This document shows, one piece after another, positions 57,308 to 64,000 of a DNA stretch of 64,000 nt; the stretch's first letter is position 1; every line of letters starts with the position of its first letter. The notes beneath the pieces were generated by a model. That model saw only the letters and a program-made list of their open reading frames with translations. It did no database searches and was not told the DNA's origin. A program made the translations under genes and the position numbers. The DNA is from SIG440 sp045648205 (GTDB lineage: Bacteria; Bacillota; Clostridia; Monoglobales; Monoglobaceae), in contig JAZRNM010000030.1 of assembly GCA_045648205.1 (NCBI GenBank), forward strand, positions 98,567-162,566. Reading direction: 5' to 3'.

Positions 57308-59161
57308 CTAAACAATCCTCTTAAACATCTTTTCAAGCTCACGTTTTGAAAACTCAATTTTTATGGGTCTGCCATGAGGGCAGGTTGTAATTCCGCCCTT
57401 TTCAAGCTCCGCAACATCCCTGACAAGTGTTTCCATCTCAATGGCACTAAGACGTTTATTAGCTTTTATGGCATACTTGCAGGAAATACTGTCAAGGATT
57501 CTCTCCTCGAAGCTCAAAAGTCCTGCAGGTCGTGATTCTCCAAGAATTTCAATAACCTCCAAAGCAAGGTTTTTGATTTCCTCCTCATCCGCTATAAGAG
57601 GTGTCTGCCTGATGATGAGTGAGTTTTTACCAAAACTCTCCATTTCAAAACCCATATTCAAAAGAATTTTCCCATTCTCCAAAGCAGTCTGCATTTCACG
57701 GCTGTCCACTTCCAGAACAATCGGCGAAAGCAAATACTGCCCCGAAACGCCCCTCTCCTCATAATCCTTTTTGAGAATTTCAAATCTCTTTCTCTCGTGA
57801 GCCGCATGTTGGTCAATCAGAAACATCTTTTCATCCTTTTGGGCAATCACATAGGTGTCAAAAACCTGACCAACCACCCTCACAGGAGTGTCTGTTTCAA
57901 TCAACGACTCTTCCTTTGTCGCAACCGGCTCCGCCTTTGGCTCTGGACTCGGTTCTGAATGTGAATCTTCGGCCTTCGGTTCTGCCTTAAACAAATCCTC
58001 AAACTTCAGGAAGGTATTTTCCTTTGGTTTTTCCTCTTTGTCAGGTGAATTGAACACCAATCCCTTGCCCGGCACAGTATTTTTCATAAATTCCTTAACC
58101 ATATGAGGATTAACTGATTCCGTTTTTGTTTCCTCACTTGAAACAGACTTTGCGCTGACTGCATTTATCTCCGGCTTTTTATATATAGCATTTTTCACCG
58201 CATGATAAACAATGTCATAAACTTCCTTTTCATTAGCGAACTTAATCTCTGTTTTGGCAGGATGGACATTCACATCAACAAGACTTGGAGCAAGTTCAAT
58301 ATTCAAAACAAAAAACGGGAATTTCCCTGTCATAATCACATTCCGGTATGCCTCTTCCACAATTTTCGAAACAACGTGATTTTTTATATATCTGCCATTA
58401 ACAAATAATGTCTGTCTTGCACGATTTCCCCGGGCAAGCTCCGATTTTCCCACAACACCACTGACCTTCACGCCAAGCTCCTGGTGGCAAACCTCCAACA
58501 CACCCTTGGCATGGTCAATGCCATAAATGTTCAGAATGGCATTTTTCAGTTCACCATCGCCCGAGGTTGAAAAAATCTCATTCCCATCACAAATATATCT
58601 AAATGCAATATTCGGTTTTGAAAGTGCAATTCTGCCCAAAACATCGGTTATGTACCCCGCTTCAGTTGAGTCCTTTTTGAGGAACTTCATCCTTGCAGGA
58701 ACAGAGGCAAACAAATTTTTCACCACCAGAAGTGTTCCTTCATTGCAGGCAACCGTTTCCTTTTTGGATACAACCCCATGATTCACAGTCACAAAAGCGC
58801 CCTCATCCGCACCTCTTTCCTTTGTAACGATTTCCACATCGGACACCGCACAAATGCTGGCAAGCGCCTCGCCGCGAAAGCCCATGGTCTGAATTTCAAA
58901 CAAATCTTCAATATCCCGAAGCTTGCTGGTAGCATGTCGAACAAAGGCAAACTCCACCTCATCATAAGGAATTCCCTTGCCGTTGTCCTCAACCGAAATA
59001 TACGCAATTCCGCCTTTTTTGATTTCCACAGTAATCCGGTCAGCACCCGCATCTATTGAATTTTCAACAAGCTCCTTCACAACCGCCGCAGGACGTTCTG
59101 CAACTTCACCTGCCGCAATTTTGTCAGCAACCGCCTGGGAGAGTATTTTTATTTCTGCCAT
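57308..59161 (-). CDS. mutL: DNA mismatch repair protein MutL
   Basis: A 617-residue protein. GHKL ATPase motifs: ELVENSIDAGA, VEDNGKGIPYDE, GFRGEALASI near residue 95. A variable, acidic linker (about 335-420) joins the C-terminal domain, in which DQHAAHERKRFE near residue 450 is the metal endonuclease motif and TTCPHGRPIKIEF is the second conserved block. MutL here is thus the nicking type used by bacteria without MutH. ATG at 59161 with GAGGGG upstream; a TTG at 59167 is rejected. Confidence 0.97.
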   Translation of the reverse strand: MAEIKILSQAVADKIAAGEVAERPAAVVKELVENSIDAGADRITVEIKKGGIAYISVEDNGKGIPYDEVEFAFVRHATSKLRDIEDLFEIQTMGFRGEALASICAVSDVEIVTKERGADEGAFVTVNHGVVSKKETVACNEGTLLVVKNLFASVPARMKFLKKDSTEAGYITDVLGRIALSKPNIAFRYICDGNEIFSTSGDGELKNAILNIYGIDHAKGVLEVCHQELGVKVSGVVGKSELARGNRARQTLFVNGRYIKNHVVSKIVEEAYRNVIMTGKFPFFVLNIELAPSLVDVNVHPAKTEIKFANEKEVYDIVYHAVKNAIYKKPEINAVSAKSVSSEETKTESVNPHMVKEFMKNTVPGKGLVFNSPDKEEKPKENTFLKFEDLFKAEPKAEDSHSEPSPEPKAEPVATKEESLIETDTPVRVVGQVFDTYVIAQKDEKMFLIDQHAAHERKRFEILKKDYEERGVSGQYLLSPIVLEVDSREMQTALENGKILLNMGFEMESFGKNSLIIRQTPLIADEEEIKNLALEVIEILGESRPAGLLSFEERILDSISCKYAIKANKRLSAIEMETLVRDVAELEKGGITTCPHGRPIKIEFSKRELEKMFKRIV

Positions 59162-59180
59162 ACCCAATACCCCTCAAAAT

Positions 59181-61793
59181 TTAAAGATTTTCCGCCTTCG
59201 CCTTCAGAGCATAAAGTCTGGTAAGCGCCTCCATAGGCGACATATTGTCAAGTGCCAGTCCCTTTATCTCTGCAACAATTTCATTTTCCTCAAATCCTGC
59301 AAAGCTGAGCTGTTCTTCAAAAATATCACTGGCAGGCGCTTTTGTTTTTTTCATTGAAACCACAGCACCGCCACCATCACGGATTTCAAGCTCCTTCAGA
59401 ATTTCCTTGGCACGTTTCGTAACCTCTTTTTTTACGCCGGCAAGAGCTGCAACCTCAACACCATAACTGCCGTCAGCTCCACCTCTGATAATTTTTCTGA
59501 GGAACGTAATGTCATCCCCATGTTTTTTTACAGCTATGCAGTAATTTTTAACCCCGTCAAGCCTGTCCTCAAGCTCGGTAAGTTCGTGATAATGTGTTGC
59601 AAACAAAGTCTTTGCACCACACTTTTTCTTATTTGCAATATACTCAACAACCGCCCAGGCAATAGCAAGGCCGTCATAAGTGCTTGTTCCTCTGCCGATT
59701 TCATCAAGAATAACCAGGCTCTTTTCTGTGGCATTGTCCAGGATATATGCCACCTCGTTCATCTCAACCATAAAGGTACTCTGTCCCGCCGACAAATCAT
59801 CAGACGCGCCGACTCTTGTGAAAATCTTGTCCACAACCCCGATTTGCGCGGAAACTGCAGGCACAAAGGAGCCCATCTGTGCCATAAGCACAATAAGAGC
59901 CGTCTGCCTCATATATGTAGACTTTCCCGCCATATTGGGGCCCGTTATAATGGCAATCTGCCTTTTATCTCCGTCAAGCTCTGTGTCATTGGCAATAAAC
60001 ATGCTTGTAAGATTTTCCACAACAGGATGCCTTCCGTCTTTAATCACAATTTTGTCGGTCATGTTCATATCAGGCATCACATATCTATTCTTTTCTGCCA
60101 CATAAGCAAATGAACACAACACATCAGCGGTTGCAATGGCGTGAGCAGTCAGCTGAATTCTTGCCACCTGCTCTGCCACAAGGTCACGGATTTTGCAGAA
60201 TATTTCATATTCCATATCAACAATCTGACCTTCTGCCTCAACAATTTTTTCTTCAACCTCTTTTATCTGTGGTGTTATATATCTTTCACAGTTTGAAAGA
60301 GTCTGCTTTCTCACAAAATATTCGGGAACATCTTTTGAGTTCAGCTTGCTGACTTCAAGATAATATCCAAACACACGGTTATACCCAACCTTTATGTTCT
60401 TGATTCCCGTCTTTTCCTTTTCTTCTTCGGCAAAATCCTTTATCCAGTTGAGACCATTTTTCATGAGCTCACGTCTTGAATCAACATCACGGCTGAATCC
60501 CTCACGAATGAGGTTTCCTTCTCTCAAAGAGATAGGCGGTTCGGGATTTATGGCATTTTTGATAATATCCCTCACATCCCTGAGGTCATCGAGCTGACTG
60601 TGAAGTCTCTGCAAAACTCCAGCTGAGCATCTGCCGAGCAAAGCTTTTATTTCAGGGAGCTTTTCCAGGGATTCTGCAATTGCCAGAAGGTCACGGCAAT
60701 TTGCCGTTTTATATGTAACCTTGCACACAAGCCTTTCAATATCCTGAATGGTCTTCAGTCCTTCAACAATCTCTTCACGAAGAATTGGGTTTGAAACCAG
60801 CTCACCAACCGCCTTGTGCCTGTTCTGAATTTTGGCACAGTTTGCAAGTGGCATCGTTATCCATTTTCTCAAAAGACGTCCGCCCATTGACGTTTTTGTT
60901 TTGTTGAGCACAGCAAGAAGACTGCCTTTTGTTTTTTTGTCACGCATAGTCTCAAGAAGTTCAAGATTTCTTATGCTGTAAAGGTCAAGCTCCATATACT
61001 CCTGGCTCTCAATAATCTGAACCTCACGGAGGTTTGCAAGTTCGGTCTTTTGGGTTTCACTGAGGAACATAAGAAGTGCCCCAAGGCTGCACACAGCATA
61101 GCCTTTTTGGAACAACTCACTTTGAACCTCACCAAACTTTTCAGCAACGGTTTTCTGTGCCGTCTCTTTCTCAAAGGTCCAATTATAATAATTCCTTACC
61201 ATACAGCCGAATCTCTCAGAAATGGTTTCCAAAAGTCCGGTTTTTTCATATGCCTCAAGGTTGAAAATAATTTCTGCGGGACTGAATCTGCTGATTTCGT
61301 TGAGGACCTGAATTTCAAGCTCTTCACCCTCAAACTCATTAACCGAAATTTCGCCGGTTGTGATGTCCACAAAGGAAACACCTGCACCATTCCCCGAAAA
61401 GAACACCGATGCAAGGTAATTATTTTTTGACTCATCAAGAGCTGCCACATCCATAATTGTGCCAGGTGTAATCACCCGAACAACTTCACGTTTCACAATT
61501 CCCTTTGCCTGAGATGGGTCCTCTGTCTGTTCACAGATTGCAACAGTATATCCGTTTTCAACCAATTTTGCAATATAGCTATCCACCGAATGAAAGGGGA
61601 CTCCGCACATGGGGGCACGCTCTTCCTGGCCGCAATCTCTGCCCGTCAGAGTGATTTCAAGAACCTTTGACGCAATTTGAGCATCTTCAAAGAACATCTC
61701 ATAAAAATCGCCCAGGCGATACATAAGAATGCTGTCTTTATATTCATTTTTAATTTCAAAATACTGACGCATCATCGGCGTAAACTCAGCCAT
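59181..61793 (-). CDS. mutS: DNA mismatch repair protein MutS
   Basis: An 870-residue protein. The mismatch-reading domain has the Phe-x-Glu motif in YRLGDFYEMFFEDA near residue 30; connector and clamp domains follow; the ATPase has Walker A ITGPNMAGKSTYMRQ, LSAGQSTFMVEMNEVAYIL, Walker B SLVILDEIGRGTSTYDGLAIAWAV and TLFATHYHEL. It is the MutS1 type, not MutS2. GGGGGAAC precedes the ATG. mutS-mutL order with 14-20 base gaps is standard. Confidence 0.98.
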   Translation of the reverse strand: MAEFTPMMRQYFEIKNEYKDSILMYRLGDFYEMFFEDAQIASKVLEITLTGRDCGQEERAPMCGVPFHSVDSYIAKLVENGYTVAICEQTEDPSQAKGIVKREVVRVITPGTIMDVAALDESKNNYLASVFFSGNGAGVSFVDITTGEISVNEFEGEELEIQVLNEISRFSPAEIIFNLEAYEKTGLLETISERFGCMVRNYYNWTFEKETAQKTVAEKFGEVQSELFQKGYAVCSLGALLMFLSETQKTELANLREVQIIESQEYMELDLYSIRNLELLETMRDKKTKGSLLAVLNKTKTSMGGRLLRKWITMPLANCAKIQNRHKAVGELVSNPILREEIVEGLKTIQDIERLVCKVTYKTANCRDLLAIAESLEKLPEIKALLGRCSAGVLQRLHSQLDDLRDVRDIIKNAINPEPPISLREGNLIREGFSRDVDSRRELMKNGLNWIKDFAEEEKEKTGIKNIKVGYNRVFGYYLEVSKLNSKDVPEYFVRKQTLSNCERYITPQIKEVEEKIVEAEGQIVDMEYEIFCKIRDLVAEQVARIQLTAHAIATADVLCSFAYVAEKNRYVMPDMNMTDKIVIKDGRHPVVENLTSMFIANDTELDGDKRQIAIITGPNMAGKSTYMRQTALIVLMAQMGSFVPAVSAQIGVVDKIFTRVGASDDLSAGQSTFMVEMNEVAYILDNATEKSLVILDEIGRGTSTYDGLAIAWAVVEYIANKKKCGAKTLFATHYHELTELEDRLDGVKNYCIAVKKHGDDITFLRKIIRGGADGSYGVEVAALAGVKKEVTKRAKEILKELEIRDGGGAVVSMKKTKAPASDIFEEQLSFAGFEENEIVAEIKGLALDNMSPMEALTRLYALKAKAENL

Positions 61794-61829
61794 CTGTGTT
61801 CCCCCTAAAATTTTATTCAGTCACCTTTT

Positions 61830-62228
61830 TTAGCCACAACTGCTGCAGCTTGAACAATTTCCGCTGCAACCGCCCTCTGCGGCTTCCTGTCCCGTGATGA
61901 AATAACTGAGAACAGCATTCACCTGCTGAACCATATTGTCAAATTCCCTGCTAGCCTCAATATATTCTGCAATCAAAGGATTTGCAGCAATTTTCTCAAA
62001 TTCCGCCTGAACATAGTTTCTGTATTCCTCAAGCTCTTCCTTTGTGGGCTCTTTGCCACGAAGCTTTTCGGTTGCCGCCTTTCTGTTTTCATTATACTGA
62101 CGCAGAAGTGTTGTTGCCTCCTCGTCATTGTTCATCTTGTCGCCCGAAACCGAAACTCTCTCCTTTTCAGGACTTTCCGCAATCAGGGTTCCAAGTTCCT
62201 GAGCCTTTTCAATAATAGTGTTTCTCAT
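61830..62228 (-). CDS. ylbF: YlbF/YmcA family protein with C-terminal cysteine cluster
   Basis: A 132-residue helical protein. Residues 1-110 match the YlbF/YmcA domain: IIEKAQELGTLIAESPE, LLRQYNENRKAATEKLRGKEPTKEELEEYRNYVQAE, ANPLIAEYIEASREFDNMVQQVNAVLSYFI. The tail GGCSGNCSSCSSCG holds four cysteines. In Bacillus YlbF, YmcA and YaaT form a complex with iron-sulfur clusters that controls RNase Y and cell-fate decisions. Location between miaB and mutS is usual for Clostridia. ATG 62228 with AAAAGGAG upstream. Confidence 0.88.
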   Translation of the reverse strand: MRNTIIEKAQELGTLIAESPEKERVSVSGDKMNNDEEATTLLRQYNENRKAATEKLRGKEPTKEELEEYRNYVQAEFEKIAANPLIAEYIEASREFDNMVQQVNAVLSYFITGQEAAEGGCSGNCSSCSSCG

Positions 62229-62253
62229 CGTTTTTTCTCCTTTTGTAATTAAT

Positions 62254-63651
62254 CTAAACAATTTCTCCAAGAAGCGACCATGTTTTCACTTCTGTAATCC
62301 TAACCTCAACCATTTCCCCTGTCAGCTCACTGCTTCCGCGGAAGTTCACAATCTTTCCGCCGTCAGTTCTTCCGCTCATAAACTCGGGGTTGGTCTTGCT
62401 GCAGCCTTCAACAAGAACCTTTTCAGTTCTGCCAAGATATGCATCATTTTTCTTTTTTGAAATATCGTTCTGAAAAGCAACCATCCTCTCAAAATTCTGG
62501 TGTTTTTCCTCATCGGTCAGGCAATCCTCCATTTCTGCCGCAGGAGTGCCCTTCCTCTTTGAATATATAAACGAAAAAATCATATCATACTGAACCAAAT
62601 CAAGAATGGACATAGTCTCTTCAAAATCTTCATTGGTTTCGCCCGGAAATCCAACAATAACATCACTTGTCAGCACAATATCGGGCATTTTTTCTCTGAC
62701 CTTTTTCACAATTTCAAGGTACTTTTCCCGGTTATAGCTTCGGTTCATTTTTTTAAGAATTCTGTCCGAACCGCATTGTACAGGCAGATGCAGTTGCTTG
62801 CAAATCTTGTCCTCCTTTGCCATAACCTCAATAAGTTCATCCGAAATATCCTTGGGATGTGAAGTCATAAACCGCACTCTCTCAATTCCATCAACTCGGC
62901 AAACCTCGCTGAGAAGCTTTGCAAAGGAAAGCCCACCCTCCAGATCCTTGCCATAGGAATTTACATTCTGCCCAAGAAGCATAACCTCTTTGTAGCCCTG
63001 CATCGCAACCTCACGAACCTCTTTGAGAACGTTTTCCGCGCTTCTGCTCCGTTCCCTTCCTCTCACATAAGGAACAATGCAATAGGTGCAAAAATTATTG
63101 CAACCATACATAATGGGGATTTTCGCCAGAGGCGGCTCATCACGTTTTGAGGTGACACCCTCAAAAATTCTTCCCTCGCTATTCTCAATATCAAGAACCC
63201 TGCCATCATTTAAAGCCTCATCAAGAAGCTGAGGAAACCGATAAACAACATGAGTCCCGAAAATCAAATCAACGTGCTTATATTTTTTCTTTATCTGCTC
63301 TGCAATATGAGGTTGCTGAATCATACATCCGCAAACACCAATAATTAGGGACGGATTTTTTGTCTTTTGGTGCTTAAGTGCACCAAGATTTCCAAACACC
63401 CGAAGCTCTGCATTTTCACGCACCGCACAAGTGTTGTAAATAATCACATCTGCATCCTTCACATCATCGCAAAAGCCATAACCCATGTCAGAAAGCATGC
63501 CACGAATATGCTCTGAGTCATTCTCATTCTGAGCACAACCATAGGTTTCAACAAACGCAAGAGGCTGTCTGTTTGCCATTTCGTTTTGCTGACGGATTTT
63601 CTGAATAAAATCCCGTTGCCGTTCCATTTCAAAGCTGTCAATTTCCTTCAA
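62254..63651 (-). CDS. miaB: tRNA-2-methylthio-N6-dimethylallyladenosine synthase MiaB
   Basis: A 465-residue radical SAM methylthiotransferase. N-terminal domain: ETYGCAQNENDSE, IYNTCAVRENAE and GVCGCMIQQ bind the auxiliary 4Fe-4S cluster. Radical SAM domain: MYGCNNFCTYCIVPYVRGRERSR (CxxxCxxC). Then VGFPGETNEDFEET and a TRAM domain at the end (GRTEKVLVEG, VNFRGSSELTGEMVEVRI). TTG start at 63651 with GGGGAG upstream. It methylthiolates i6A37 made by MiaA. First gene of the long minus-strand run, directly behind its promoter. Confidence 0.97.
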   Translation of the reverse strand: MKEIDSFEMERQRDFIQKIRQQNEMANRQPLAFVETYGCAQNENDSEHIRGMLSDMGYGFCDDVKDADVIIYNTCAVRENAELRVFGNLGALKHQKTKNPSLIIGVCGCMIQQPHIAEQIKKKYKHVDLIFGTHVVYRFPQLLDEALNDGRVLDIENSEGRIFEGVTSKRDEPPLAKIPIMYGCNNFCTYCIVPYVRGRERSRSAENVLKEVREVAMQGYKEVMLLGQNVNSYGKDLEGGLSFAKLLSEVCRVDGIERVRFMTSHPKDISDELIEVMAKEDKICKQLHLPVQCGSDRILKKMNRSYNREKYLEIVKKVREKMPDIVLTSDVIVGFPGETNEDFEETMSILDLVQYDMIFSFIYSKRKGTPAAEMEDCLTDEEKHQNFERMVAFQNDISKKKNDAYLGRTEKVLVEGCSKTNPEFMSGRTDGGKIVNFRGSSELTGEMVEVRITEVKTWSLLGEIV

Positions 63652-63689
63652 ACAAAAACACTCCCCTCAGTTTAAATATACTCTGTTAC

Positions 63690-63718
63690 ATTATACTATT
63701 TTTTGAGTGTTTTTGCAA
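63690..63718 (-). promoter_or_regulatory. Promoter of miaB-to-uvrA gene run
   Basis: Minus-strand TTGCAA (63713-63718), 17 bases, perfect TATAAT (63690-63695). Leader about 32 bases to the TTG start. It is the only strong promoter seen before the 18-kb block. Confidence 0.87.
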
Positions 63719-63752
63719 TAGCTTTAGGCTGAAATTTCCCTAAAAATTATCA

Positions 63753-64000
63753 CTATTTTTGTCGCGGCTTAAAAATCACAGCAGCAAGAAAACCAAAGAA
63801 TATCGATGCCGCAATCCCCCCGGCTGCACCGGTGATGCCCCCTGTGAAAACACCGAGGAATCCATATTTTTCAATACCCTTAAAAACGCCCTTGGCAAGG
63901 GTATTTCCAAAGCCGATAATGGGCACAGTCGCCCCCGCCCCGCCAATTTCAATTATCTTGTCATAAAGTCCAAGCCCGCTGAGAATAACCCCCGCCACCA
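63753..64000 (-). CDS. spoVAE: Stage V sporulation protein AE, partial
   Basis: The frame is open to the window edge, leaving the C-terminal 82 or so residues. Sequence ILSGLGLYDKIIEIGGAG and ATVPIIGFGNTLAKGVFKG, followed by GGITGAAGGIAASIFFGFLAAVIF, is typical of SpoVAE (SpoVAEb), a small membrane protein of the SpoVA channel that moves dipicolinic acid into the forespore and out at germination. The rest of the spoVA operon presumably lies to the right of the window. Confidence 0.85.
   Translation of the reverse strand, partial: VAGVILSGLGLYDKIIEIGGAGATVPIIGFGNTLAKGVFKGIEKYGFLGVFTGGITGAAGGIAASIFFGFLAAVIFKPRQK

Noticed and set aside
59520..60113. 197-codon plus-strand frame inside mutS
   Set aside because: Antisense shadow of the MutS ATPase domain, rich in Cys and His as typical for such shadows.

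Overview
The window is about 64 kb of AT-rich chromosome from an endospore-forming Gram-positive bacterium, most likely an anaerobic member of the class Clostridia. Evidence: sporulation genes (pdaB, yabP, yabQ, a spoVAE fragment, ylbF), Firmicute-type gene order (miaB-ylbF-mutS-mutL-miaA; sepF-ylmH-divIVA-lspA-rluD), AGGAGG-type ribosome binding sites, canonical sigma-A promoters with 17-nt spacers, mecA, S-layer homology proteins, and an MraY/MurJ-style single-membrane envelope. The genus cannot be fixed from the sequence alone. No phage, insertion sequence or CRISPR array was found.

Region 1 (1-14,300, minus strand): a Wzx/Wzy-type surface polysaccharide operon read from one strong promoter at 14,269-14,297. 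In transcription order it holds a DegT-type aminotransferase, a PglC-like phosphoglycosyl transferase (first sugar onto the lipid carrier), a GNAT acetyltransferase, a second PLP enzyme, an ATP-grasp ligase, three glycosyltransferases, a Wzy-like polymerase, a PP-loop ATPase, a Wzx flippase, a pyruvyl transferase family protein, a NodB-type deacetylase and, cut by the left edge, an FrhB-like iron-sulfur protein.

Region 2 (14,300-23,100): pdaB, yebC, an S1-domain protein, a DivIC/FtsB-like protein, yabQ, yabP and mecA; then a probable 6S RNA, rsmD, coaD and a small coiled-coil gene, a THF riboswitch in front of folT-folC, and tRNA-Gly(GCC).

Region 3 (22,740-35,450): accessory DNA. It has three hairpin-cluster elements, an apparently undescribed structured leader RNA with a terminator/antiterminator in front of a 77-residue protein, two divergent S-layer homology proteins, a small tail-anchored protein, a SLOG protein, lrgAB, and a mannose-related set (D-lyxose/mannose isomerase, GH38 alpha-mannosidase, five-bladed beta-propeller hydrolase).

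Region 4 (35,450-45,490): PAP2 phosphatase and a small export protein; a YgjV-like protein and ApbE; then a six-gene plus-strand operon (murJ, O-antigen-ligase-like protein, GT4 glycosyltransferase, two DUF4330-like proteins, an MsbA-type ABC exporter) that looks like a second surface-polymer assembly module.

Region 5 (45,490-64,000, minus strand): one almost gapless run of housekeeping genes from a promoter at 63,690: miaB, ylbF, mutS, mutL, miaA, an HlyD-like adaptor, yggS, sepF, ylmH, divIVA, lspA, rluD, radC, uvrB, uvrA. It combines mismatch and excision repair, tRNA and rRNA modification and cell division. A spoVAE fragment sits at the right edge.

The main candidates for something new are the leader RNA at 23,003-23,150 with its small gene, the twin four-way-junction elements at 28,582-28,754, and the MurJ/ligase/DUF4330/ABC module.
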